Source: Huiozyma naganishii CBS 8797 (lineage: Eukaryota; Ascomycota; Saccharomycetes; Saccharomycetales; Saccharomycetaceae). From it: a stretch of DNA of 64,000 nt. Below, piece after piece: positions 20,001 through 27,658 of this stretch (its first letter is position 1; the number at the start of each line of letters is the position of its first letter). The translations under genes were made by a program, and so were the position numbers. Under the pieces are notes generated by a model. It did not search any database. It was not told where the DNA came from and worked only from the letters and a program-made list of their open reading frames with translations. The DNA lies in the NCBI RefSeq assembly GCF_000348985.1, contig NC_035926.1, forward strand, positions 186,001-250,000, in the 5' to 3' direction.

Positions 20001-23000
20001 AGGCCTAGTATCGAACCAGACTATGGCTGGTCAGAAGAGGGAGTATCCTGGACTGAGCTTTTGACAAAGCCTGTCTCACTTGAGTGTGTGTCTGGATCAT
20101 CCTCACTCAGAAAGTTTTATCTCGAGCTGAACGGCAAATATGACTCGAACGAGCCGTTGGCCAAGATTTTCCCTCACATGAAGATTATAATCTCTCCATC
20201 ACTGATCATTGAAAATATGTTGCCATTCGATATGAACTACAGTATCGTATCCAAAAGGGCTGATATGAAAAACTTCTCTTTATTGAAAAAAGCTGATAAG
20301 GTGTCAGTTCATAGCGTTTCCCTAGATGAATTCCTTTTGTTGTCTGTTCAACCTCATATTGAAGGTTGTGATAAATCTAAACCGTCAATTGTGAATACAC
20401 CAAAGAAAACCTCTTTGCAGCCTGAAAACATTCTTGCGGTCGACATTGGAAATGGTCAGCGGTTGACGTTGATGATAAAATATCAGAGTATTGAAGGGTC
20501 TAGGGCAAAAGTACTGAAAATTTATTCACCTTATATTATTCTGAACGGAACCGACAGAGATCTTTACATTGAGGGTGCGAATTTTAACGTTGCTCATTCT
20601 AAAGTTCTGATCCAGGAAAAGGATGAAACGAAAAAGTACACTCAACCTTTGATGTTTTCGTTCAACTCGTCGCATAGCAGCAGTAACAGAGCAAGAATAA
20701 AATTCAAGGATACAGACTGGAGTGTACCGCTATCTTTTGATGCCATCGGGCAATCCTTTGATGGTACTTTGAATGACCTCAATAAATCCCGTGAATCCAA
20801 TGTGGGTATCAACATCTCTGAAGGTCTTGGGAAATACTACCTGAGTAAGATCATCAACATCAAGCCTCGTTATATGGTACAAAACGATCTTGATTTTGCA
20901 ATTGACATATGCGAGTTGGGCTCTTCTGACAACATCCGCCTCGGACCTGGTAGCATGCTTCCATTGTACAATCTCAGGAATGTTTTGAACAAGCAGTTGA
21001 TGATTAAGACACTGGGATTTGATGCGGAGTGGTCTGCGCCGTTCTTCATGAAGGACATAGGCCTGACATATTTAAAGTTGTTGACGGAGGAAGGTACTCA
21101 CATGCTGCTTAAATTGGAGATTGTTTTACAAGAGGCTACTGTTTTCGTCAAGGTTACATCTGGTGATGAGATATGGCCATACTCGATTAGAAACTTTAGT
21201 GACTACGAGTTTATCTTTTACCAGAGGGATGTCAAGCTTGTTGACGAGCACTACGACGATTCGAATGCTTCTGATGCATTGAAGGAGGTAGAATTCAAGC
21301 CTTTGTACTACAGGGTGCCTCCCAGGTCTGTAATGCCGTATGCGTGGGATTATCCTACGGCGAGGCAAAAGAAATTGATATTGACGTCTGGTGGGCGTAA
21401 AAGAGAGATTCAACTGGCGGAGATCGGGAACTTAAAACCGATGAGGATACCTTCGAGTTCAATGGATGCGGATGGGAAGCCCTCCGTGGTGGACTTGAAT
21501 GTAGTCGCCGATGGTCCCACACAGGCGTTGATGATTACCAATTATGATCCGCAGTTGTCCCTGTACAAGTTGAAAAAGAAGGGTGGTTCTGTGAATATGC
21601 GGTCTTCTGCATCGTTACAGACTACTATGGATGCCTTTGAGACTGAGGAGGCGAATAGTGAGGATGAGAAATTGTTTACCAAAGTTGTGGTTTCCTTTAA
21701 AGGGTTGGGTATATCGTTGATAACTGCTGATTTGAAGGAGATAATGTACGTGAACGTTGGTGGGATTGAAGTTAGGTATAACGATTCCGAGTTGTACAAG
21801 ACAGTATCGTGGAAAGTGAAGTGGTTCCAAATTGATAACCAATTGTACGATGCTCTTTACCAGAACATTTTGTACCCTGCGACGATCCCTAACACGACAA
21901 AGGATCTTGAGAACCATCCTGTAGTGTCTGGTTCTGTGTCGCGGGTCAAGGACGACTCGTACGGTGTCCCCTATTTCAAGCATTTGACGTTCCTATTACA
22001 AGAGTTTGCTATCCAGTTGGACGAGCAGTTCATCTATGCTTTAATCAACTATTTGAAATTCCCTGGCGCGTCATGGAACAACAAGGACGCTGGAGATAGT
22101 TCCATTTGCGATACTGTGACATTACCGCACATCAAGGAGGTATCGTTTGCGAACGATGTATATTTTGAAGTGTTCCATTTGCAACCTACTTTGTTACACC
22201 TGTCGTTTATGCGTAGTGATCAAATCGACGCTGAGTCTAAGATTGAGACCCCTGAGATCACTAACGCTTTGACATCGATGTTTTTCTTGAACGTGTTGAC
22301 GATGACCGTGGGGAACGTGAACGACGCTCCTATCAAGTTGAACTCACTGCTTCTGGACAACGTCCGTGTGCCCATGCCCCTCTTGTACGAGAACATCAAG
22401 ACGCACTACGCTCAGCAGTTCTTCTACCAGATCCACATGATCCTTGGGTCCGCTGATTTTCTGGGGAACCCAGTTGGGTTGTTCAACACGATCAGTTCCG
22501 GTGTATGGGACCTTTTCTACGAGCCCTACCAGGGGTACACGTTGAACGACCGGCCCCAGGAGATCGGGATCCATATTGCGAAAGGTGGACTCTCCTTTGC
22601 CAAGAAGACCGTGTTCGGGATCTCAGACTCGATGGCGAAACTGACGGGGTCTGTCGCCAAGGGTTTGTCAGTGACACAGGACGCACAATTCCAAGAGGCC
22701 CGTCGTCTACAACAGCGTAAAGCTCGTGCTGGTGGTGGCGGTGGTGCGGCCGTGGCCCCCGGTGCAGGGTCCCTCGGCCCCGCGAACGGAGTGTTTGGCA
22801 ACACAGCCACCTCCTTCGTGAACACTATCGGCAGCGGTCTCTCCGGCCTTGCACTGGACCCAATCCGAGGTTCTCGGCAAGAAGGCACAGCCGGTTTCTT
22901 CAAAGGTGTGGGCCGCGGGATCGTAGGTCTACCCCTAAAGACAGCAATCGGGATCCTTGACCTGACAAACAACATCAGCCAGGGCGTCAAGAGCACCGCG

Positions 23001-23450
23001 ACGGGGACAGGCCCAGGCGGTGGGCCCGTCGGCGGCGTTGGAAACGGCCGCGCACGACTACCGCGGTTCGTGGACCCACACGAGCAAATCATCGTGCCCT
23101 ACGACCTGCGCGCCGCGCAGGGACAGTACTGGCTCAAGACAAGCAGCGGAGGGCTCTACTTGGGCGACCACTACTTGGCGCACACAGTACTCCCGGGGGC
23201 AGAACTCTGCGTTGTTATTTCGCTAGAGAGAATCGCAGAGGTCAACATCGCGCAGCAAGATGTCGTCTGGGGGGTCGCGTACCCAGCGGTCCAGGCGATC
23301 ACCGCAGAGGACGGCGGGCTGCGTCTGAGACTCAAGACCCAGTCCGAGTACTTCATCCCGGTCAGCGACCCACGTGAGCGCAGGGCGCTCTACGGTCACG
23401 TGCGCGTCGCGGTGCTGCGGTTCAACCGCTTGTGCGAGGCCGTTTTGTGA
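14028..23450 (+). CDS. VPS13: Vps13, bridge-like lipid transfer protein at membrane contact sites
   Basis: A 3140-residue protein, almost exactly the S. cerevisiae length (3144). The N-terminal chorein motif is clear (MLESLAATLLNRVLGSYVEN, 1-20, with GNVELQDLKL nearby). It opens the long hydrophobic-groove rod, followed by the adaptor-binding VAB/SHR-BD region (roughly 1850-2550 by family layout), then ATG2_C-like helices (SADFLGNPVGLFNTISSGVWDLFYEPYQG, around 2810-2840) and a C-terminal PH-like domain. A Gly/Ala-rich linker (RKARAGGGGGAAVAPGAG, around 2900) interrupts the helical C-terminal part. Vps13 moves phospholipids between ER, mitochondria, vacuole and the prospore membrane. Base composition rises steeply to G/C-rich in the last kilobase. 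Confidence 0.97.
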   Translation: MLESLAATLLNRVLGSYVENFDPAQLNVGIWSGNVELQDLKLRGDCLDSLELPLEVENGVLGSLVLSVPWSNLKNKPVKIIINDCYLLVKPSLFSYNESEEAERELKLKLKKLMQWELNNQARQAVSGAGDDALSAQNESFMQSLITKIVDNLQVIIKNIHIRYEDTTCVFSKTPAAIGFTLAELSAVSTNENWEPSFIEIRQSLTHKLLTLDSLGVYWDTDAREVFCAEEDDDVTQFKDKFSNLKNPEQYLLKPVSGTGKLSINKLGTTETQSHVSLQLACKEFGIELDDKQYADLLTTISNTHFQKQTEKFKTQRPTFTPGENPRSWFQYIAKCVFHEVKQKNKMWTWDRIKTVCSSRREYVRLWIEKLKLPNLEEKLPNKDDETRLQQLHELLSYETIIIFRMLAKRESARMKLSSEGTSTKKDTASVTKGSQSKAASTHKGWLSSWWNSGKDTPTVQDTELVMTKEQRQELYDAIEFNEFEMDKGIVDSQVPNHYITWHLVGVLEKGYLGLKKDNQKLAQVIFQHCELDFCKRPNSYLASFNLNQFNVEDQTAKSLYKHIVSPKAVDGATSDRLFNIEYESNPLSNIADARLDLKLLGTTVFYHVYFLAEVMKFFQPKQQHMDTIGAIISAAGATVDGWTTQTRMGIESLLEDHKTLALNLDLQAPLIILPVDPRIWDSPCIVIDAGHISMISDVVPKEKINSIKQLSVQEYDSIDDNEINRLMFDRYHITSQDTQILVGTSVESTLSSLADNDTFCVLNKMQLDITLDLSILPKAHKLPKIKISGHLPKLTLAYNDYQYKIIMDFIAHCVPELDDFGIVAQHSNVSDDVMDQKIDQARLAETLKLMGNVSELELLQKKLNVTFEVDEIKFSMLKCIDTQSMECKKLADLAGTRFRFNFVKTLKGMDLDISAHSLDVEDYIENSSVSEFKKLISSDVEGHGEEDDLFSLQYNRTQRIVTHNSTYIELFDQNLDINMTKLKLVITPKSILTLLNYSVFTFTTPQVEELPADALKHNVEGKDDSPQKLNLNINMEGLFIILNDEGTKLATLDLSAGKLRILLLPESMKVDMTLDGLDLTDEVIQNRSRCSPVRKLISMDGDQLIELQYESFDSETNQRNYDSLFKCVTGSMFVNFNDAAINRILKFVYKFQKMKSYFDAVRQAAYSQVPTIETVKNMKLDVLIKSPIVQFPKERDVKLNLSDVIKFYLGELFIQNEFITDSNGSKLNRINAGLRDGQISSSLYLENGLTQELSLAEGMSVVFDIMHNTQKTDLNSAEFDVDGRVEELSLNVTELQLQYLYQIVDKVSRTFTVDDVEPVQISPQDLDLDINSPTPIKMPSESISNTPSDKVPPESGAKSCHLNLSSPGISLTLYDNTSQVTSIEESSITRVTFQDMACVYDVQSDGTSSGEAYIAAFKLEDTRETKDSKYTELIPKMSKEGNQFSAVLSRKWIESGLLTNLSVTINSPRFILAMDHMMALKRFFDIISAPKTSLETAENTKINPAPMVEMREEHTYRLFQYSLNVVDSAFLLLADPSDINTEAVVFSVGQFLFTEQNITTLSANNIGMFLSKMNTTEEHVIRLLDDFSTSVTIDKRNSTKERLLTDIRVSLEPIIMRISLRDIRLAMLIFNHAVSLWNEYNKSLGPGDEDDQKPKRPAMFSKEFERKLMKYAPTLNTIESVESDQISAYANDPDIRLKGETLTADFGGFRMILLGDVHEMPILDTNINSFTLGAKDWSTELDGMTTMETSVNIFNYSRSSWEPLIEPTNISFHLSKGWNANSTIVLDAITREVTEITLSSRSIAALSNIPGSLNSELRLTPRGSKKPYMLVNDVGFDLLVWIKTEDEEERKNLTTLKNGESLPWEFEDWMSIRQRLGTDNKKSILNVAVANEAYSTVLTIDATGEGEDLYVLKPAVNHVHRRVVCDLKCSEDNVKVITFRSTLLLENATCTRLQIKVDSPECTSPTFLTIEPSSSHSIPVEYAYSCKLFFRPSIEPDYGWSEEGVSWTELLTKPVSLECVSGSSSLRKFYLELNGKYDSNEPLAKIFPHMKIIISPSLIIENMLPFDMNYSIVSKRADMKNFSLLKKADKVSVHSVSLDEFLLLSVQPHIEGCDKSKPSIVNTPKKTSLQPENILAVDIGNGQRLTLMIKYQSIEGSRAKVLKIYSPYIILNGTDRDLYIEGANFNVAHSKVLIQEKDETKKYTQPLMFSFNSSHSSSNRARIKFKDTDWSVPLSFDAIGQSFDGTLNDLNKSRESNVGINISEGLGKYYLSKIINIKPRYMVQNDLDFAIDICELGSSDNIRLGPGSMLPLYNLRNVLNKQLMIKTLGFDAEWSAPFFMKDIGLTYLKLLTEEGTHMLLKLEIVLQEATVFVKVTSGDEIWPYSIRNFSDYEFIFYQRDVKLVDEHYDDSNASDALKEVEFKPLYYRVPPRSVMPYAWDYPTARQKKLILTSGGRKREIQLAEIGNLKPMRIPSSSMDADGKPSVVDLNVVADGPTQALMITNYDPQLSLYKLKKKGGSVNMRSSASLQTTMDAFETEEANSEDEKLFTKVVVSFKGLGISLITADLKEIMYVNVGGIEVRYNDSELYKTVSWKVKWFQIDNQLYDALYQNILYPATIPNTTKDLENHPVVSGSVSRVKDDSYGVPYFKHLTFLLQEFAIQLDEQFIYALINYLKFPGASWNNKDAGDSSICDTVTLPHIKEVSFANDVYFEVFHLQPTLLHLSFMRSDQIDAESKIETPEITNALTSMFFLNVLTMTVGNVNDAPIKLNSLLLDNVRVPMPLLYENIKTHYAQQFFYQIHMILGSADFLGNPVGLFNTISSGVWDLFYEPYQGYTLNDRPQEIGIHIAKGGLSFAKKTVFGISDSMAKLTGSVAKGLSVTQDAQFQEARRLQQRKARAGGGGGAAVAPGAGSLGPANGVFGNTATSFVNTIGSGLSGLALDPIRGSRQEGTAGFFKGVGRGIVGLPLKTAIGILDLTNNISQGVKSTATGTGPGGGPVGGVGNGRARLPRFVDPHEQIIVPYDLRAAQGQYWLKTSSGGLYLGDHYLAHTVLPGAELCVVISLERIAEVNIAQQDVVWGVAYPAVQAITAEDGGLRLRLKTQSEYFIPVSDPRERRALYGHVRVAVLRFNRLCEAVL

Positions 23451-23472
23451 GTGCTGAGTGGTTCCCCGCCTC

Positions 23473-23480
23473 TGATTGGT
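23473..23480 (+). promoter_or_regulatory. HAP2/3/4/5 (CCAAT-box) site, TGATTGGT
   Basis: Exact match to the HAP consensus TNATTGGT, 170 bp upstream of the SDH2 ATG. SDH2 is a classic Hap4 target in S. cerevisiae. A TATA-like TATTTATA lies downstream at 23537-23544. Confidence 0.7.
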
Positions 23481-23649
23481 CCGCGGGCGCGGGATGCGGC
23501 TGCCGGCTGCGATACGCTTTGACTGTGCCGGGGTTGTATTTATAGTGCGTGAGATTCGCTTCTCTCCCCTGGGTTGAACTCCGGATGAGTCTTGGGGGTG
23601 GGGGAGAGTAGGTAAGCGTTGCAGCGGGATACACGTTTGGGAAGAGCGG

Positions 23650-24444
23650 ATGCTGTGTGCTGGTGTTGTGCGTCGTGTTGCTGTGAGGTCGTTGGCGAGT
23701 GCTGCTGGGGTTGGGGCTGCTGGTTCTGTGGCGCCGCGGTTGAAGACTTTCAAGATTTACAGGTGGAACCCGGATGTGCCCGAGAAGAAGCCGCGGCTGC
23801 AGTCGTTCCAGGTGGACTTGAACGAGTGTGGGCCCATGGTGCTGGATGCGCTGTTGAAGATTAAGGACGAGCAGGACCCGACGCTGACCTTCAGAAGGTC
23901 CTGCCGGGAGGGGATCTGCGGTTCGTGTGCGATGAATATCGGTGGGAGTAACACGCTAGCGTGTCTGTGCAAGATTGACCAGAACGAGTCCAAACAGCTC
24001 AAGATCTACCCTCTGCCACACATGTACATAGTGAAGGATCTGGTCCCCGACTTGACGAACTTTTACCAACAGTATAAGTCCATCCAACCTTACTTGCAGA
24101 GAACTTCGTACCCGGAGGACGGGAAGGAAGTGTTGCAAAGTATTGAGGATCGTAAGAAACTGGACGGTCTGTATGAGTGTATCTTGTGTGCCTGCTGTTC
24201 CACTTCGTGCCCAAGTTACTGGTGGAATCAGGAGGAGTATCTCGGGCCAGCAGTGTTGATGCAAGCGTACAGGTGGCTCATAGACTCGAGGGATCAGGCA
24301 ACGAAGCATAGAAAGACGATGTTGCAGAACTCGATGTCCCTGTACAGGTGCCACACTATCATGAACTGTACTAGAACGTGTCCTAAGGGGCTAAATCCGG
24401 GGCTTGCGATCGCAGAGATCAAAAAATCAATGGCCTTTACTTGA
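23650..24444 (+). CDS. SDH2: Sdh2, iron-sulphur subunit of succinate dehydrogenase (complex II)
   Basis: A 264-residue protein (S. cerevisiae 266). The N-terminus is an Arg/Ala-rich mitochondrial targeting sequence (about 1-28, no acidic residues). Cluster ligands are complete: the 2Fe-2S site C85, C90, C93, C105 ([13 protein letters not shown]); the 4Fe-4S and 3Fe-4S sites C177, C180, C183, C187 and C234, C240, C244 ([12 protein letters not shown] and [14 protein letters not shown]). It passes electrons from FAD of Sdh1 to ubiquinone in the inner membrane. It lies between VPS13 and ATG10, as in S. cerevisiae. Base composition is notably G/C-rich, like the VPS13 3' end. Confidence 0.97.
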   Translation: MLCAGVVRRVAVRSLASAAGVGAAGSVAPRLKTFKIYRWNPDVPEKKPRLQSFQVDLNECGPMVLDALLKIKDEQDPTLTFRRSCREGICGSCAMNIGGSNTLACLCKIDQNESKQLKIYPLPHMYIVKDLVPDLTNFYQQYKSIQPYLQRTSYPEDGKEVLQSIEDRKKLDGLYECILCACCSTSCPSYWWNQEEYLGPAVLMQAYRWLIDSRDQATKHRKTMLQNSMSLYRCHTIMNCTRTCPKGLNPGLAIAEIKKSMAFT

Positions 24445-24522
24445 TCTGGTACTTACTTATTTACTTATTTATTATTGATTACATGTTATTATTACTTAAT
24501 CATTCTTCTTGCAGTGGGGGGT

Positions 24523-24933
24523 ATGCTCAATCTGCAAGAGTTCCAGGTGCAACTGCGTCTGTTATACGAGTCCAAAGTGTTGCAGAGACACACCGGTACA
24601 CGGTCATTGAAGTATGATCAACAGAAACAAGTGATTCTCGTGCAGTGTGCGCTGCAAGGGGGCCTCACGGCACAATTCGCAGTCTCCTACAATGAGACCT
24701 TCCAGGAACCACAACTCTCCTTCAGGCTGTTCGATCCAGCGGGTAGTGTGTCCTTTGACCTGGATACGGTGCAGTGGCCCACATGGTTCGTCATCACGCT
24801 GGATACGGCGCCCTGGGACCCGGAAACCCCTTGGTTCACCGTTGGCTGCTGCGATACAGAACAAGTCATTGGCACCGGTGGGGAATACTTGAACAAATGG
24901 ATCTCCACATACTTGACCTCCTGGACAGCTTGA
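24523..24933 (+). CDS. ATG10: Atg10, E2-like enzyme for Atg12-Atg5 conjugation
   Basis: A 136-residue protein from the ATG at 24523; the open frame upstream starts only with TTG. S. cerevisiae Atg10 has 167. The C-terminal half matches the family: WFTVGCCDTEQVIGTGGEY (about 105-123) corresponds to the catalytic region WYSFHPCDTSCIVG, and the end (LNKWISTYLTSW) matches RWVSIFIFSW. The catalytic Cys aligned with Cys133 is present, but the preceding His-Pro of the HPC motif reads Gly-Cys. The N-terminus (LNLQEFQVQLRLLYES) matches YQEWHSQLQSLYDS. It acts in the cytosol, transferring Atg12 from Atg7 to Atg5. It starts 79 bp after SDH2 and converges on the permease gene. Confidence 0.82.
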   Translation: MLNLQEFQVQLRLLYESKVLQRHTGTRSLKYDQQKQVILVQCALQGGLTAQFAVSYNETFQEPQLSFRLFDPAGSVSFDLDTVQWPTWFVITLDTAPWDPETPWFTVGCCDTEQVIGTGGEYLNKWISTYLTSWTA

Positions 24934-25007
24934 TCGGTACTCATATTTGGTGCTTGTTCGCTTTTATCCTAATTCTATTAATTCTTTTTTACATAGTGGC
25001 CTCCTCT

Positions 25008-26672
25008 CTACTCTGGCTTGATCTCCTCCACTTTCGTCGTCCCCTGGACGTCTCTCTTCAAATCCAACATGGAAGTGTCGAACCCGACGCTTTCCAAGTA
25101 CTCCAGGAATTTTGCGTCCTCCAAGTTCATAGAGTCCTGGTCTAACTCGGGCAAAAACAGATAACTCAGTAACGCGGAGAAAAGACACAGACTGGAGGAA
25201 ACCCAGTATGGTGCCGGTAAACCGTGCCGACGGATGATCACGGGGAAAATGTACGAACCGACAAAGGCGCCGACTTTCCCGATCATGGCGGCTATCCCGT
25301 ACACGGACTCGCGGATCGGGGTGGACCCAGTCTTAGACGCGATCAACCCAACGTTGTTCCCAGCGGCAAACTCACCAAGTGTCATGAATATACCGTATAC
25401 AACCACGAACCCACCAATGTGCTTCCTCAAATGGTGGAGCCCGCCAGCCAGACCGTACCCGATCGCAGACTGCAGGACTAACCCGACGACCATTGTGTTC
25501 CTGGGACCAAACCAGTCCGTGAAATAAGCACCAATAAACGACCCGGGGAAATAGAACAGATTGAATACCACATTCCAGCCGAAGTTCCTGTACAGTTTGG
25601 CGTCCTTGGGTAGGATCTCACCAATGATGATGGACGAGTAAGTGCCAAACGCATAAGCTGAAAAATCGTACAAGAACCAGATTACGGACACGATCCCGAG
25701 ACGGAACCAGTAGAACTTGATGAAGTGCAAAAGCGGTACACTTTTGTTCAACTTCTTACCCTTCTCGAATTGGCTGGTCTCACGATACTTGAGTCTCAAA
25801 AAGAACAAAGAAACGGGGGGGATCGCACCAAGACCAATAGAGATTCTCCACACGGGGGTCAAGTGTCTTTCACCGCAGATCCACAGTAGCACAAGTGGGA
25901 CGAACGCTCCGACGATGAACCCGGAGTCGATCGCCAAGTTCGTGAACCAGATGAACCACCGGTTCCTCTTCCTCTTGGGGAGGCAGTTTGCAGCTTCTGC
26001 AGCAGCGGGGGACCCACTAGAGTACTCGGAACCAATGGCAATCCCAAGGAAAAACCGGTACGCAGTTAAAGCTGCAAAAAGCCCTCCGGCTTTCCCCTTG
26101 TTGTGCGTCCCATGACCCCAGGCACCAGAACACAGGATTGTAAATAGAATTAATCCTCCGGTACCGATAAGCATGGATTTCTTACGGGAATATTGGTCGG
26201 ACAAAACCCCGAAACTCAGTTGACCCACGACGGTCCCAGCAAACACAATAGACGACAGGTTCTGGATCGCCCGCGATTTGGTGTACGAGTCCCCGTACAG
26301 AGTCGCAAGACACGTTGAGACCGTGGACATCGTGTTGTTGACGTACCCGTCCGAGAACAGCCCGGCACCCGTGGTTATCACGGCCCAGTAGCTTTCCCAT
26401 TTCCCATACTTAGCTGCCCCATCACCGTCATTGTGAGTGTCCAACGTGGATAGCTCATCGTCCATTTTGTCCAAGTGCGCTACCCGTTCGTCTTCGACCT
26501 CAGAGGCGGAGTGGTTGGACGGCGTGCCGAAGTCGGTAGCTTTTTCCCTCCCCAGAGTGATCTCTTTCCGTGGTCTTTCAACCATCACATAGTGCCAGTC
26601 CTTTGCAGAGATCGGGATGTCCCTCCACAGTGGGATCTCCACGTGCTTTTGGTTGACTGGATGTACTGTCAT
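25008..26672 (-). CDS. Git1-type MFS permease (glycerophosphodiester/phosphate:H+ symporter family)
   Basis: A 554-residue, 12-TM major facilitator of the phosphate:H+ symporter family. I chose the ATG at 26672, since the frame upstream starts only from TTG. A hydrophilic N-terminus of about 110 residues precedes TM1 (GLFSDGYVNNTMS), and the loop after TM2 has motif A (GVLSDQYSRKKS). Regular spacing resembles S. cerevisiae Git1 (518 aa: LVSDGYVNGSMS, YSRKS, FYWKRL, WFMYDF, matched here by SDGYVNN, YSRKKS, FYWFRL, WFLYDF). Git1 imports glycerophosphoinositol and glycerophosphocholine when phosphate or inositol is low. Whether this protein takes glycerophosphodiesters or phosphate cannot be told here. 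It is inserted between ATG10 and RPL8. Confidence 0.8.
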   Translation of the reverse strand: MTVHPVNQKHVEIPLWRDIPISAKDWHYVMVERPRKEITLGREKATDFGTPSNHSASEVEDERVAHLDKMDDELSTLDTHNDGDGAAKYGKWESYWAVITTGAGLFSDGYVNNTMSTVSTCLATLYGDSYTKSRAIQNLSSIVFAGTVVGQLSFGVLSDQYSRKKSMLIGTGGLILFTILCSGAWGHGTHNKGKAGGLFAALTAYRFFLGIAIGSEYSSGSPAAAEAANCLPKRKRNRWFIWFTNLAIDSGFIVGAFVPLVLLWICGERHLTPVWRISIGLGAIPPVSLFFLRLKYRETSQFEKGKKLNKSVPLLHFIKFYWFRLGIVSVIWFLYDFSAYAFGTYSSIIIGEILPKDAKLYRNFGWNVVFNLFYFPGSFIGAYFTDWFGPRNTMVVGLVLQSAIGYGLAGGLHHLRKHIGGFVVVYGIFMTLGEFAAGNNVGLIASKTGSTPIRESVYGIAAMIGKVGAFVGSYIFPVIIRRHGLPAPYWVSSSLCLFSALLSYLFLPELDQDSMNLEDAKFLEYLESVGFDTSMLDLKRDVQGTTKVEEIKPE

Positions 26673-27240
26673 GATTGTGGTTGTCTGTTTGGACGATGCA
26701 CTACTATACGGAAACAACTGAACACGATCAAGTGTCCAGAGATAGAAGTATCAAAAAGCTCCTCTTTTTATATAAATGCCAAGATGGATACGCGGCTTAT
26801 CGGTTGAGAAACAGTCCGAAGGACTCGCATGATGTGGCTAGTCGCCCAATTATTGCGAAAGAGCCCACATGGGGCAGATTTGTAGCTCTTGCACCGTACA
26901 GGTGTCATTTCTCGGGGACCCAACAATATTGAGCACTCTGTTGCTGCTGCTTCCGCTGGCTCTGATTTTTCCTCTGGCAATTACATATGCTGCCCATGTG
27001 CTACAATTGGCGCAATCCGAAGTTACCGTTTTCGATACGGGCGTATCTCGAACAAAAAACGTCATAAAATCCCTTTTATTTTTCTGATTTCAGCCGGAAC
27101 AAAAAAACAATTGTAAGTAGATTATGAGATTGGATGTTCTTGGCAAACGCTATTCTTTAACGAGAAAACGAGCGCTCTGGTTTTTTGCTCAAGGTGTTGG
27201 GAGCTAGTCCGCTGTACGGCATAGACACAATGGAGGTCGC

Positions 27241-27294
27241 CCACGTTGCCAAGTTAATTACATTAAGAGAGGGCACGTTTCTTGGGCAACGTGG
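27241..27294. repeat. Inverted repeat CCACGTTGCC ... GGCAACGTGG with an internal CACGTT
   Basis: The arms at 27241-27250 and 27285-27294 are perfect reverse complements, and GGCACGTTTC lies between them (about 27272-27281). CACGTT/GCACGTTT resembles low-affinity Pho4 sites in S. cerevisiae PHO promoters, which would suit a Git1-type permease about 570 bp away. Function is inferred. Confidence 0.5.
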
Positions 27295-27430
27295 CACCCT
27301 ACGAACGCACCAGGCACTGTGGAATGCCTTCCTGTTACCGCTTTTGGAGCGCGCGAAATCGGTCTCGGAATTCGGGTTCTTCTTTCTCAACATCTCAGTT
27401 TCCGCCAGGTTTTGTGACTGTTTTGGTTTT

Positions 27431-27445
27431 AGCATCCGTACACCC
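27431..27445 (+). promoter_or_regulatory. Rap1 site of the RPL8 promoter (AGCATCCGTACACCC)
   Basis: Contains CATCCGTACA, matching the classic HOMOL1/UAS-RPG Rap1 element (AACATCCGTACAT). It lies about 215 bp upstream of the RPL8 ATG, the usual distance for ribosomal protein genes. Confidence 0.75.
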
Positions 27446-27658
27446 ACGTCAAGACTTTATGCTATTTGTCAAATATTTCCATATCGGGGAATAATGTGAG
27501 AGGGACGCAAATTTTATTGACTGGAACTGGTTTTTTTCCAAACCATTGCAGATGGGGCTGGAAGTTGGGTTAGTGAAAGATGGTGTTGTACCGTTTGATC
27601 TAGTGTTTGATTGTGCGGAGAGAAGATCGTTGAACACCTTCAAGAACACCAATACACA

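Larger units (their letters stand above)
26673..27658. other. 1.0-kb divergent intergenic region between the Git1-like permease and RPL8
   Basis: No gene is supported; short open frames lack family features or ATG starts. It contains a cluster of three CACGTT-type cores with a 10-bp inverted repeat (27241-27294), a Rap1 site near RPL8, and T-rich stretches typical of ribosomal protein promoters. Confidence 0.7.

Noticed and set aside
24475..24522. Longer ATG10 frame beginning at TTG.
   Set aside because: Not an ATG; the ATG at 24523 aligns with the conserved N-terminal segment. An upstream exon cannot be excluded but no clear 5' splice site (GTATGT) with ATG was found.
27185..27499. 104-codon open frame before RPL8.
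   Set aside because: It has no ATG start within a sensible context, lies over the Rap1-containing promoter and has no recognisable domain.
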